From positions 31,924 through 79,030 of the forward strand of contig NZ_JAHLKM010000012.1 of the NCBI RefSeq assembly GCF_024449025.1: a stretch of DNA of 47,107 nucleotides, written 5' to 3'. Positions 33,442 through 40,907 of the stretch are shown here, in pieces (position 1 is the stretch's first letter; each line of letters begins with the position of its first letter). The position numbers and the translations under genes are program-made. The stretch comes from Natronomonas aquatica (GTDB taxonomy: Archaea; Halobacteriota; Halobacteria; Halobacteriales; Haloarculaceae). The notes under the pieces are model-generated. The model ran no database searches, was not told where the DNA came from, and was given only the letters and a program-made list of their open reading frames with translations.

Positions 33442-34098
33442 ATGAGCGTCATCATCGAACTAACCCTCCCATCGGACGCGTTCGAGCTGGGACGTATCTT
33501 ACGGGTCGAAGCGTCGACCCAACTCAGACTCGAGACGCTGGTCCCGCTGGGCGGGCGGCCCACGCCGTTCATCCGACTCAAGGACGACGGCCGGGAGTCG
33601 TTCGAAGGGACCGTTCGTGAGCACTCGTCCGTCCAGAATATCCAGCTGGTCAGCTCGCACGACGACGAGATGCTGTACGCGTTCGAGTGGGATCCCTCGG
33701 AGGGATCGCTGTTCCGGAAGCTGTTGGATATGGACGTGGCGGTACTGGGGGCGACCGGCACCACCGAGGCGTGGGAACTCGAACTCCGGTTTCCGAACCA
33801 CAAAACCCTCTCGGAGTTTCAGGAGTACTACGTCGACCGTGGGATTCAGGTGACGATCCTGCGGATCTACAACCCCACGAAGCCGGACGCCGGCCCCTGG
33901 TTCGGTCTGACGACGCCGCAGCGGGAGACGCTCACACAGGCCGTCGAGGCCGGGTATTACTCGCTGCCCCGCGAGGTGTCGACGAAGGAACTCGCCGCCG
34001 AGTTCGACATCTCGGATCAGGCCGTGACCGAACGGCTCCGCCGGGGGATCACCACGCTGGTGACGAACACGCTCTTGACCGCCGAAACGGAGCCGTAA
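33442..34098 (+). CDS. Bacterio-opsin activator (Bat)-type HTH regulator
   Basis: DNA-binding regulator of 218 residues. The C-terminal HTH-10 domain starts at about residue 155: LTTPQRETLTQAVEAGYYSLPREVSTKELAAEFDISDQAVTERLRRGITTLV, the hallmark of haloarchaeal Bat-type proteins. The N-terminal 150 residues are the associated beta-rich domain (MSVIIELTLPSDAFELGRIL..., then ELELRFPNHKTLSEFQEYYVDRGIQVTILRIY) found in standalone HTH-10 regulators. No PAS or GAF domain is present. It is divergent from the 70-residue gene. A TATA-like gctttta (33404-33410) lies 35 bases upstream, leaving a short leader. The targets are unknown. Confidence 0.9.
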   Translation: MSVIIELTLPSDAFELGRILRVEASTQLRLETLVPLGGRPTPFIRLKDDGRESFEGTVREHSSVQNIQLVSSHDDEMLYAFEWDPSEGSLFRKLLDMDVAVLGATGTTEAWELELRFPNHKTLSEFQEYYVDRGIQVTILRIYNPTKPDAGPWFGLTTPQRETLTQAVEAGYYSLPREVSTKELAAEFDISDQAVTERLRRGITTLVTNTLLTAETEP

Positions 34099-34150
34099 GC
34101 TCCCGTAACGTCGCTGTCGACGCGTCCGATAACCGTGCCCGGAGGTGGTG

Positions 34151-34160
34151 CTTTATTTAC
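34151..34160 (+). promoter_or_regulatory. TATA element of the CARF-like regulator gene
   Basis: ctttatttac is centred about 27 bases before ATG 34183, the leaderless spacing, which fixes that start. Confidence 0.55.
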
Positions 34161-34182
34161 GCGCCGTCCCGTTTGCTCGCGT

Positions 34183-35079
34183 ATGCAGACCCACATCGTG
34201 CCGGTCGGGTTCGACTACGATCGGCTCATCGCGCCGCTCGTCCGGGACCAACTCGACGTCGACCGGGTCGTCCTGCTGGAGGGGGCGGTCGGCAGCGAAG
34301 CCAACGTCGAGTACTCGCGGAACCTCGCCGCCAAGCTCCAGAAAGACTTCACCAACCTGCTCGGCGCCGAAACCGAGGAGTACGTCGTCGAGGACGTTTA
34401 CGACTACGATGCGGCCTTCGAGCAGGCCTACGATCTGATCAACGGCGAACTCGACACCGGCAGCGAGGTGTGGGTCAACGTCTCGGCGATGCCCCGCACC
34501 GTCTCGTTTGCCTTCGCGACCGCCGCCCACTCGATCATGGTCGAACGCGAGGGCGACCGCGACCGGATCCACACCTACTACACCGTCCCCGAGAAGTACC
34601 TCGAGACCGAACTCGCCGAGGAACTGCGGGCCCAGTGTGGCCTGCTCGAGGACCTTCTGGAGGGGGAGGTCGACGACGACCGCATCGGAGAGCGGCTCTC
34701 GGTCGCCCGCGATCTGCTCGCGGAGTTCGACGAGCGCGGCACCACGATCGGCGCCAAACGGTTCGGCGATAGCCACATAATCGAACTCCCGGTCGCCTCC
34801 TTCTCGAACGTCAAGCCCTTCGAGGAGCTGATCCTCTTTACGCTGGGCGAACACGGCGAGTTCGAGTCCGTCTCCGAGCTGGCCCAGACGCTCGCCCGCG
34901 AACTCGGCGAGGAGTACACCGACTCGTTCCGCTCGAAGGTCATCTACAACGTCGACCGGCTCGGCCCCGGCGGCAAGGGATACATCGAGCAGGAGGAACA
35001 CGGCAAGTCCTACCGGACGCGGCTCTCCCGTATCGGCGAGCTATGGGTCCGCTCGCACGCCGACGAATCCGAGCTGTGA
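34183..35079 (+). CDS. CARF-like domain plus winged-helix regulator (DUF6293/HFX_2341-like)
   Basis: A 298-residue protein. The N-terminal half (about 1-150) is Rossmann-like: QTHIVPVGFDYDRLIAPLVRDQLDVDRVVLLEG, then VWVNVSAMPRTVSFAFATAAHSIMVE. This resembles the CARF domains of Csa3/Csx1 proteins, with a probable ligand-contacting VNVSAMPRT loop. After a helical linker (about 150-210), the C-terminal part (VKPFEELILFTLGEHGEFESVSELAQTLARELG..., FRSKVIYNVDRLGPGGKGYIEQEEHGKSYRTRLSRIGELW) is a winged helix. It matches a haloarchaeal family I recall as DUF6293. No CRISPR genes are in the window, so it probably senses some nucleotide outside CRISPR defence; this is inference. Confidence 0.8.
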   Translation: MQTHIVPVGFDYDRLIAPLVRDQLDVDRVVLLEGAVGSEANVEYSRNLAAKLQKDFTNLLGAETEEYVVEDVYDYDAAFEQAYDLINGELDTGSEVWVNVSAMPRTVSFAFATAAHSIMVEREGDRDRIHTYYTVPEKYLETELAEELRAQCGLLEDLLEGEVDDDRIGERLSVARDLLAEFDERGTTIGAKRFGDSHIIELPVASFSNVKPFEELILFTLGEHGEFESVSELAQTLARELGEEYTDSFRSKVIYNVDRLGPGGKGYIEQEEHGKSYRTRLSRIGELWVRSHADESEL

Positions 35080-35162
35080 CGTGTGTGGGACCGCCGCCGT
35101 GACGAAACGCTGACGGTCCAGACACAAGCGCTTTCCGCCCGCGACGCCACTCCTTTGACGGA

Positions 35163-35729
35163 ATGTCTCCGCTACTGGACTCCGATAGCCCTCCGTTTCT
35201 CGAAAGCGCCAGCGTCGGCGCCGCGGCGTGGCTTTTCGGATACGTCTTCACGTACCTGCTCGTCGCGACTGATCTCGAATCGTCGCCGCTGAACCGCCTG
35301 ATCGAAGCCTTCGACGGCAGGTCGGTGACATACGAACTCGTCGGCTGGGTGTTCTACAACGCCCACCTCGTCGATATCTCTTATACCGGCATCAGCATCT
35401 TCACGCCGCCCCGGAGCTTCATCGGCGGCGACGGCGGCTTTACCGCCCTCCTGTATCTCGTCCCGCCGGCGCTTTTGCTCGTCGCCGGGCTCGCACTCGG
35501 CCGGTATCGGGGCGTCACGGAGCCGACCGGCGGGGCGATAACCGGCGCGCTCGTGGTGCCGGGATATCTGGTCCTCTCCGTCGCCGGGGTCTTCCTGTTT
35601 ACCGTCTCGGTGGGCGGTGCCTCCGGCGCGCCGGAGCTGCTTCCCGCGGTCTTGCTTGCCGGCCTCGTCTATCCCGCCGTCTTCGGCTCGATCGGTGGCG
35701 TCCTCGCGGCGGTGACGAGCGACCGGTAG
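35163..35729 (+). CDS. Haloarchaeal membrane protein (DUF7978-like)
   Basis: A 188-residue protein with about four to five membrane helices (about 17-37, 58-70, 97-116, 126-150 and 160-183) and a loop of about 60 residues after the first helix (ESSPLNRLIEAFDGRSVTYELVGWVFYNAHLVDI). This matches the pattern of a haloarchaeal transporter-like family that I recall as DUF7978, though the number is uncertain. No catalytic motif is visible. It follows the CARF-like gene by 83 bases on the same strand and is convergent with the membrane hydrolase pair. Confidence 0.7.
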   Translation: MSPLLDSDSPPFLESASVGAAAWLFGYVFTYLLVATDLESSPLNRLIEAFDGRSVTYELVGWVFYNAHLVDISYTGISIFTPPRSFIGGDGGFTALLYLVPPALLLVAGLALGRYRGVTEPTGGAITGALVVPGYLVLSVAGVFLFTVSVGGASGAPELLPAVLLAGLVYPAVFGSIGGVLAAVTSDR

Positions 35730-35744
35730 TTCGGTCGGGTCGCG

Positions 35745-36437
35745 CTATTGTCGCTCTTTTCGGCCTCCACCGTCGGCCTCCGGCGGCCGCGCTGTCTGGA
35801 GCCGTTTCGCGACGAGCGCGAACGCGCCGGTGAAAAGCAGATACAACTGCCAGCCGTTGACAGCGATCGGGAACCGCCTGTCGACCGGTCCCGGCTCCGG
35901 TTCGTCGGAGGGCTCGGCGGGATTGGGGACGTGGGTGTCGGCCCGCGTGCCGCCCTGGCCGGCGTCGACCACCCCGCCTCCCGTTTCGGGATCGCGACTG
36001 ATCTCGACGAACGTCTGGACGAACCCCTCCGTCGTCGACAGCGCGAGTTCCCCATCGAGCGTGAAAAACCGGTCTTCGAGGGGCCACAGGAGGTTGATTC
36101 CCGACAGGTGCGCCCAATCGAGAGAGATGTGGACGAGGGTGTGGACGAAGAGCCCGACCCACACCATCCGGACGCCGCGTGCGCCCCACCGCGTTCGGAT
36201 CCACGATCCCTCCCTAGCCGTCTCCCAGTAGAGAAGGCCCCCGATGACGACCGGAAACACCATGTTGTGCAGCACCGTCCGGTGGGCGCCGTCCATGAAC
36301 CACCCGAAAGCAGTGTCGACCTCCGGTACGACGACGATCAGAAGGACGATCGACAGCGCCCGCCGATCGTAAAAGCGGCCGAGCAGGCCGACGGCGACCA
36401 GAGCGGCGAGCGCGCCGTGGACGACCGAGGAGGGCAT
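35745..36437 (-). CDS. Membrane-bound metal-dependent hydrolase family protein (DUF457/YdjM-like)
   Basis: A 230-residue membrane protein. The N-terminal MPSSVVHGALAALVAVGLLGRFYDRRALSIVLLIVVVPEVDTAFGWFMDGAHRTVLHNMVF has the family's His and Asp ligands on the first helices (His8, Asp41, His52, His57). A second pair of helices contains HTLVHISLDWAHLSGINLLWPLEDRFFTL, with further His/Asp. A non-cytoplasmic acidic segment (about 160-195) and a last membrane helix (about 200-217) follow. The family comprises zinc-dependent hydrolases of unknown substrate. The ATG shares one base with the stop of the upstream paralogue (TAATG). Confidence 0.82.
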   Translation of the reverse strand: MPSSVVHGALAALVAVGLLGRFYDRRALSIVLLIVVVPEVDTAFGWFMDGAHRTVLHNMVFPVVIGGLLYWETAREGSWIRTRWGARGVRMVWVGLFVHTLVHISLDWAHLSGINLLWPLEDRFFTLDGELALSTTEGFVQTFVEISRDPETGGGVVDAGQGGTRADTHVPNPAEPSDEPEPGPVDRRFPIAVNGWQLYLLFTGAFALVAKRLQTARPPEADGGGRKERQ

Positions 36438-37081
36438 TACCGTCCCCCCAACGCGGCGCGGTCGCCCCGTTCGACGAGCCCTTTCACCGGAACGGCGACC
36501 GCGGCGGTCACGACGAGGACCGCCTGCCAGCCCGATTCGACGAGACGGAGTCGCCGTTCCTCGCCCGCGGGATCGATCCACGTGTCGACGTGGTGTGTTT
36601 CGATCGTACCGGGCGTCGCCAGTTCGATCCACCCGTCGCCGACGCCGACGTACGTCTGGACGATCCCCTCCTGCGTCGAGAGCAAAAACCCGCCGGTGAC
36701 GGCGTAATACCGGTCCGAAAGCGGATACAGGAACGCGGCGCTTTCGGGGCTGAACAGGTCGGGGGCGATCCCCGCGACGGCGTAGGCGGCGACTGCGACC
36801 CACGCGACCCGGACGCCGTACCAGCCGTAGCGGTCGGCGAGCCACGATCGATCGCCGTAGGCGGTGTCGTAATAGAGCAACGCCGCCGCCCCGATCGGGA
36901 GGAATACGGAGTGAAGCGTCGCGTTGGCTGCCCCGATCCCGACGGGTCCGAGGACGGCGTCCAGATCCGGCAGCGCCGCGACGAGGGCCACGACCGCGAT
37001 CGACCGCCGATCGAAGGCCGCACCCAGAAGGGCCACCCCGAGGAGGGTTCCGGCGGCGACGTTGAGCAGTGTCGGCGGCAT
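36437..37081 (-). CDS. Paralogous membrane hydrolase-like protein
   Basis: A 214-residue paralogue of the next gene, sharing the layout: N-terminal helices with VVALVAALPDLDAVLGPVGIGAANATLHSVFLP, then IAPDLFSPESAAFLYPLSDRYYAVTGGFLLSTQEGIVQTYVGVGDG, an outside segment and a final helix VESGWQAVLVVTAAVAVPVKGLV. The neighbour's HISLDWAH motif is reduced to GIAPDLFS and the first His is gone (PPTLLNVAAG), so several metal ligands are missing and it may be inactive. ATG 37081 (MPPTLLNVAAG) is chosen over an upstream Met. The two genes overlap by one base and form an operon. Confidence 0.75.
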   Translation of the reverse strand: MPPTLLNVAAGTLLGVALLGAAFDRRSIAVVALVAALPDLDAVLGPVGIGAANATLHSVFLPIGAAALLYYDTAYGDRSWLADRYGWYGVRVAWVAVAAYAVAGIAPDLFSPESAAFLYPLSDRYYAVTGGFLLSTQEGIVQTYVGVGDGWIELATPGTIETHHVDTWIDPAGEERRLRLVESGWQAVLVVTAAVAVPVKGLVERGDRAALGGR

Positions 37082-37135
37082 ACGTGGCCGTTGGTCTCGA
37101 TGTCCAAAGCGTTGTCCCGTCGCGCCGGAGGGCAC

Positions 37136-37145
37136 GCTTATACCG
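37136..37145 (+). promoter_or_regulatory. TATA element of the COG1709-type regulator
   Basis: gcttataccg is centred about 27 bases before ATG 37167, indicating a leaderless transcript. Confidence 0.55.
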
Positions 37146-37166
37146 TCTGCGCCCCGACCCGGGGGT

Positions 37167-37871
37167 ATGCGCGAACCACGCGCGGAACTCGCCGAGCGGA
37201 TCGCCGGCGAGGTGGCGCTTTCGGACGCTCCGGGGGCGACCCTCCGGAAGTGGCGCGAGGAGTTCGACGTCGCCCAGACGACCCTCGCCGGCGAACTCGA
37301 CGTGTCGGCGTCGGTCGTCTCCGACTACGAGAGCGGCCGCCGGGAGAACCCCGGGATCGGCGTCGTCCGCCGGTTCGTCGAGGGACTTCTGGCGATCGAC
37401 GAGCGCCGCGGCGGCGATCGCGTCCGCCAGCACGCCCGCGTTATCTCGGCTGGCTTCGATCAGGACGTCGTCTACGACCTCCGGGAGTACTCGACGACGG
37501 TGCCCCTCTCTCGGTTCTACGCCTCGGTCGGCGCCGAGCGGATCGCCACCGGCGGCGACGACGCCATCGCCGGCCACACCGTCATCAACAGCGTCGAGGC
37601 GATCAAACGGCTCTCCAGCGAAGAGTTCTACCGGCTCTACGGCCAGTCGACGAACCGCGCGCTCGTGTTCACCGGCGTGACCCGCGGGGAGTCGCCGCTG
37701 GTCGCGTTGCGCGTCGTGACGCCGACGCCCTCGGCGGTCGTCCTCCACGGCCTCGAGCGCGAGGACCTCTGGGAGCACGCCCCGGCTCTGGCGAACGCCG
37801 ACGGCGTCTCCCTCGCGACGACGACCGACTCGCTCGATTCGATCCTCGAGTCGCTCAGAGGCTTTCGCTGA
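37167..37871 (+). CDS. XRE-type HTH transcriptional regulator (COG1709-like)
   Basis: A 234-residue archaeal regulator. The helix-turn-helix lies at about residues 22-62 (ATLRKWREEFDVAQTTLAGELDVSASVVSDYESGRRENPGIGVVRRFVEGLL), a clear Cro/C1-type motif. The remaining 160 residues are an archaeal domain with IAGHTVINSVEAIKRLSSEEFYRLYGQSTNRALVFTGVTRGESPLVALRVVTPTPSAVVLHGL, typical of COG1709 proteins, perhaps sensing a ligand. The start is set by the TATA element. It diverges from the membrane hydrolase operon, sharing about 85 bases of promoter region. The targets are unknown. Confidence 0.85.
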   Translation: MREPRAELAERIAGEVALSDAPGATLRKWREEFDVAQTTLAGELDVSASVVSDYESGRRENPGIGVVRRFVEGLLAIDERRGGDRVRQHARVISAGFDQDVVYDLREYSTTVPLSRFYASVGAERIATGGDDAIAGHTVINSVEAIKRLSSEEFYRLYGQSTNRALVFTGVTRGESPLVALRVVTPTPSAVVLHGLEREDLWEHAPALANADGVSLATTTDSLDSILESLRGFR

Positions 37872-37907
37872 GCGTGGAGTTATCCGGCTCGATCCCCTAC
37901 CGGACGT

Positions 37908-38759
37908 ATGGACGTCGAAGCCAAAACGACAACCGTTCGCGGCGTCGAGATCCCGGCTGTCGGGCTGGGAACGTGGCGGCTCACCGGCGAGGCGTGCCGG
38001 CGGGCGGTCCGGACGGCGCTGGAACTCGGCTATCGGCACGTCGATACCGCCCAGGCGTACGGCAACGAACGACAGGTCGGGGGCGCCCTCCGGGCCAGCG
38101 ACGTCGACCGGGAGGACGTCTTCGTGACGACGAAACTCGGCCGGGGGAGTCGCGGCTACGACGACGTCCGCCGGTCGGTCGAGGAGAGCCTCGCGAAACT
38201 CGGCACCGAGTACGTGGATCTACTCTTGATCCACTGGCCGAACCTACGGACGCCGCTCCGGGAGACGCTGGCCGCGATGAACGAACTCGTCGACGACGGG
38301 GCGGTTCGGCACGTCGGCGTCTCGAACTTCGATCTCGACCGGCTTTCGCGTGCCCGCGAGCTTTCCGAACACGGGATCTTGACGAACCAGGTCCAGTACA
38401 ACCCCTACTGGCCGCAGTCGGAGCTACTGGATTACTGTCGGATCCACGATATCTCGCTGACGGCCTACTCGCCTTTGGCCCACGGCGGCGTCCTCGAGGA
38501 TCCGGTCCTCGAAGAGATCGGCGTCCGGTACGACAAGACGGCCGCCCAGGTCGCACTCCGGTGGCTCCTCCAGCAGCCGAACGTCCTCACCGTCCCGAAG
38601 GCCTCGAGTCGCGAACACCTCTCGGAGAACCTCGCGGTCTTCGATTTCGAGTTGACCGACGAGGAGATGGACCGGATCCCCCGTCCCTCGAAAACACGTG
38701 CCGTCTCCGGCTTCCTGAAGGGGCGACTCCGGAGCGTCCGGAGCGCGTGTCCGCTATGA
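37908..38759 (+). CDS. Aldo/keto reductase
   Basis: NADPH-dependent oxidoreductase with a TIM barrel, 283 residues. The catalytic tetrad is visible: Asp46 and Tyr51 in RHVDTAQAYGNE, Lys76 in VTTKLG and His109 in LLIHWPN. The cofactor region VALRWLLQQPNVLTVPKASSREHLSENL is at the usual C-terminal place. It reduces aldehydes or ketones such as 2,5-diketo-gluconate or methylglyoxal in related members; the substrate is not known. A TATA-like agttatcc (37878-37885) lies about 27 bases before the ATG, so it may have its own leaderless promoter despite being 36 bases after the regulator. Confidence 0.92.
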   Translation: MDVEAKTTTVRGVEIPAVGLGTWRLTGEACRRAVRTALELGYRHVDTAQAYGNERQVGGALRASDVDREDVFVTTKLGRGSRGYDDVRRSVEESLAKLGTEYVDLLLIHWPNLRTPLRETLAAMNELVDDGAVRHVGVSNFDLDRLSRARELSEHGILTNQVQYNPYWPQSELLDYCRIHDISLTAYSPLAHGGVLEDPVLEEIGVRYDKTAAQVALRWLLQQPNVLTVPKASSREHLSENLAVFDFELTDEEMDRIPRPSKTRAVSGFLKGRLRSVRSACPL

Positions 38760-38776
38760 GCCGATAAAAGGCGCCG

Positions 38777-39148
38777 CTACTCCCCGATGAGCACCGCGTT
38801 TACGAGACCGTCCTGCCCGGGACGGGAGGTGACGCGCGCTCGCCCGAGGTCGGTCTCGACGACCGCGCCCTTCGTGATGATGTTCCGGCGGACGTAGTTG
38901 GGGTTCGAGGGGTTCTCGACGACGTCATCGATGGTAGCGCTCTCGACGCCGTCGTCGGTGGCGACGCTCGCCGTGTCGGCCGCGATGGCGCGGACCTTCC
39001 GGTTGCCGCCGTGGGTCTCGACGACCTTCAGTTTCCCCTCACCGACCTCCGTCTCGGTCGGCGACGAGCCGAGTTCGTGTTTGCGCTTCTTGCGGACGTT
39101 CCGGCGGCGACCACCCGTTCGCTTCTTCGCGGATCGAGCGTGGTTCAT
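38777..39148 (-). CDS. rps8e: Small ribosomal subunit protein S8e
   Basis: Ribosomal protein of the archaeal and eukaryotic small subunit, 123 residues. The N-terminal basic tail RSAKKRTGGRRRNVRKKRKHELGSSPTET and the core VGEGKLKVVETHGGNRKVRAIAADTASVAT match S8e, as does NPSNPNYVRRNIITKGAVVETDLGRARVTSRPGQDGLVNAVLIGE. The start ATG 39148 gives MNHARSAKK, one or two residues shorter than many homologues. It lies 76 bases downstream of the RuvC-fold gene and is convergent with the aldo/keto reductase gene. Confidence 0.96.
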   Translation of the reverse strand: MNHARSAKKRTGGRRRNVRKKRKHELGSSPTETEVGEGKLKVVETHGGNRKVRAIAADTASVATDDGVESATIDDVVENPSNPNYVRRNIITKGAVVETDLGRARVTSRPGQDGLVNAVLIGE

Positions 39149-39224
39149 ACGGGAACGTGTCCGGGCGCGTACTTGAATGGATCGGGTTGGGATCGCCCAA
39201 GCCGGCCGTACGGCGGCCCGACGA

Positions 39225-39947
39225 TCACTCCCTCCGGTGTCGCCGCAGCGCCTCGGCCATCGACAGCTCGCCCAGCGCGACCTTCCGGGCGAGGGCCTCG
39301 TCGATGCTCCTGTCGTCTTCGCTTTGCTCCCGGGAGCGGGCCTTGATCTGTCTGAGTTCGCCGGCGGTCGGCTCGATCTCGCGAGACTCGATCTGCTCGC
39401 CCTCCAGGCGCGCGATGTTCACCGCCGCCAGTATGTCCCCCATCCCCCGGACGCCGGTCCCCTGATACGGCGTCGTCCCCGTCTCGTCGACGAGCTCGAC
39501 CGGGACGTCCTCGAGGTCGTCGACGATCTGTGCCCCTTTGAGCCGCGCGCCGTCGCCGATCCGGACCAGCGGGTCGGCCGTCCCTTCGGTCTCGCGGGCG
39601 ACGACGCCGGCGACTCCCGAAAGCGGCACCTGAAACGCTGCCACGACCGTCTCCCCCGACAGCACGGCGATCCCCGGCCGGTCGCCGGGGTCGATCCCGA
39701 CGACGGTGCGACCCTCCCCGCCGCGGAGCACCGAAAGCGCCTCCTCGATCGCCCGGCGCGGCTGCTCCGGGTCGGCCCGGACCGTCCGGATCGGCGGGTG
39801 TTCGTCCTCCGGACCGACGATCGCGACCGTCGCGTCGTCGGGGAGTTCCGCGCCGGACTCGACCGTCGTAAACGCGACGCCGCGCTCGCGGAGCTCGCCG
39901 ACCACCCCGTGATACACCTCGAAATCCGCGGTCGCGACGACGATCAC
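39225..39947 (-). CDS. RuvC/RNase H-fold protein, predicted Holliday junction resolvase-like nuclease
   Basis: A 240-residue protein of a conserved archaeal family. The N-terminal 75 residues form a small alpha/beta part (MIVVATADFEVYHGVVGELRERGVAF). Residues 81-200 resemble the RuvC/YqgF fold: TVVGIDPGDRPGIAVLSG gives the first strand with Asp86, followed by strand VVAAFQV, a later VELVDETGTTPYQGTG with an acidic residue, and GMGDILAAVNIARL with Asp. The C-terminal 50 residues are helical and charged (TAGELRQIKARSREQSEDDRSIDEALARKVALGELSMAEALRRH). A nuclease acting on branched DNA is plausible, especially near radB, but is not proven. Confidence 0.72.
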   Translation of the reverse strand: MIVVATADFEVYHGVVGELRERGVAFTTVESGAELPDDATVAIVGPEDEHPPIRTVRADPEQPRRAIEEALSVLRGGEGRTVVGIDPGDRPGIAVLSGETVVAAFQVPLSGVAGVVARETEGTADPLVRIGDGARLKGAQIVDDLEDVPVELVDETGTTPYQGTGVRGMGDILAAVNIARLEGEQIESREIEPTAGELRQIKARSREQSEDDRSIDEALARKVALGELSMAEALRRHRRE

Positions 39948-39985
39948 GCCGACGGCTTGGCTCCGGTCCGATATAGCATCACCGC

Positions 39986-40105
39986 TCAGCCCCCGCCGGG
40001 ACCGCCGTTACCGTTACTGGGACCGCAGTTACCGTTGCCGGGACCGCCGCGCGGACTGTCGGGTGGGCCGCCCCCGGCTCCACCCCCATCCCCACCGCCG
40101 GCCAC
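39986..40105 (-). CDS. Possible 39-residue Gly/Asn/Pro-rich peptide
   Basis: A frame from GTG 40105 to TGA 39986 codes a peptide that is almost only Gly, Pro, Asn, Asp and Ser with one Cys. A TATA-like gttaattcg on this strand lies about 24 bases upstream of the GTG, the spacing of leaderless genes here. The end contains a 21-bp tandem repeat. The frame could also be chance in low-complexity DNA. Confidence 0.25.
   Translation of the reverse strand: MAGGGDGGGAGGGPPDSPRGGPGNGNCGPSNGNGGPGGG
39998..40050. repeat. 21-bp tandem repeat, two full copies and a partial third
   Basis: The units gggaccgccgttaccgtta.. (39998-40018) and gggaccgcagttaccgttg.. (40019-40039) differ at three positions, and a third begins at 40040 (gggaccgccg) and then diverges. 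The 21-base period preserves reading frame. Confidence 0.75.
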
Positions 40106-40170
40106 CCGGCGCTGTAACCCGGGCGAATTAACCCGAACTCGACCGGATTCTCCGGGCGGTGTGCGTGGGT

Positions 40171-40177
40171 TTTTAAT
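40171..40177 (+). promoter_or_regulatory. TATA element of radB
   Basis: ttttaat is centred about 26 bases before GTG 40200. This makes GTG 40200 the start of a leaderless message. Confidence 0.55.
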
Positions 40178-40199
40178 CGAACACGCCGAACGGTCGACC

Positions 40200-40901
40200 G
40201 TGAACGAGCCGATCTCGACGGGGTGTGAGACGATCGACGGGCTGCTCGGCGGCGGCGTCGAACGGGGCGTCGTCACACAGCTGTACGGTCCCCCGGCGGC
40301 GGGCAAGACGAACCTCGCGCTGTCTACGTCCGTTCAGGCCGCCGCCGCGGGCGGGAAGGCGCTGTACATCGACACCGAGGGGATCTCCGTCGATCGGTTC
40401 GAGGCGCTCGCCCGGGCGGCGGCCGACGGCGAGGATATCGAGCCGATCGCGAGCCGCGTTATCGTCTCTGACGCGCTGGACTTCGAGGAACAGCGGGAGG
40501 CCGTCCGGGACGCCGGCGATCTGGCCGAGAGCGTCGATCTGATCGTCCTCGACAGCGCCACGGGTTTTTATCGGCTCGAACGCGACGACGGGGACGACGG
40601 CGAGACGCTCCGGGCCGTCGCCAAGCAGGTGACCCAGCTGCTCGCCTTCGCCCGCCGACACAAACTGGCCGTCCTCATCACGAACCAGGTTTATACCGAC
40701 CCCGACGCGGACTCCTCGCGGGCCCGCGCGCTGGGTGGCCACACCCTGACCCACTGGTCGGGCGTCGTCGTCAGACTCGAGCGGTTCCGGGGCGGGAACC
40801 GACGGGCCACCCTGGAGAAACACGGCTCGAAGGCCGCCGGCGAGACCGCGCGTTTCCGGATCACCGACGGCGGCCTCGAGGGCGTCGAGGACGAAGTATA
40901 G
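40200..40901 (+). CDS. radB: DNA repair and recombination protein RadB
   Basis: RecA/RadA-family ATPase paralogue of archaea, 233 residues, lacking the N-terminal HhH domain of RadA. Walker A is GPPAAGKT (residues 30-37), and Walker B lies in SVDLIVLDSATGFYRLER. The C-terminal part (VLITNQVYTDPDADSSRARALGGHTLTHWSGVVVRLERF) is typical of RadB. It assists RadA in homologous recombination and interacts with Holliday junction processing enzymes in other archaea. Start GTG is set by the TATA element. It is convergent with rnhA, with only 6 bases between the stops. Confidence 0.93.
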   Translation: MNEPISTGCETIDGLLGGGVERGVVTQLYGPPAAGKTNLALSTSVQAAAAGGKALYIDTEGISVDRFEALARAAADGEDIEPIASRVIVSDALDFEEQREAVRDAGDLAESVDLIVLDSATGFYRLERDDGDDGETLRAVAKQVTQLLAFARRHKLAVLITNQVYTDPDADSSRARALGGHTLTHWSGVVVRLERFRGGNRRATLEKHGSKAAGETARFRITDGGLEGVEDEV

Positions 40902-40907
40902 CCGGCG

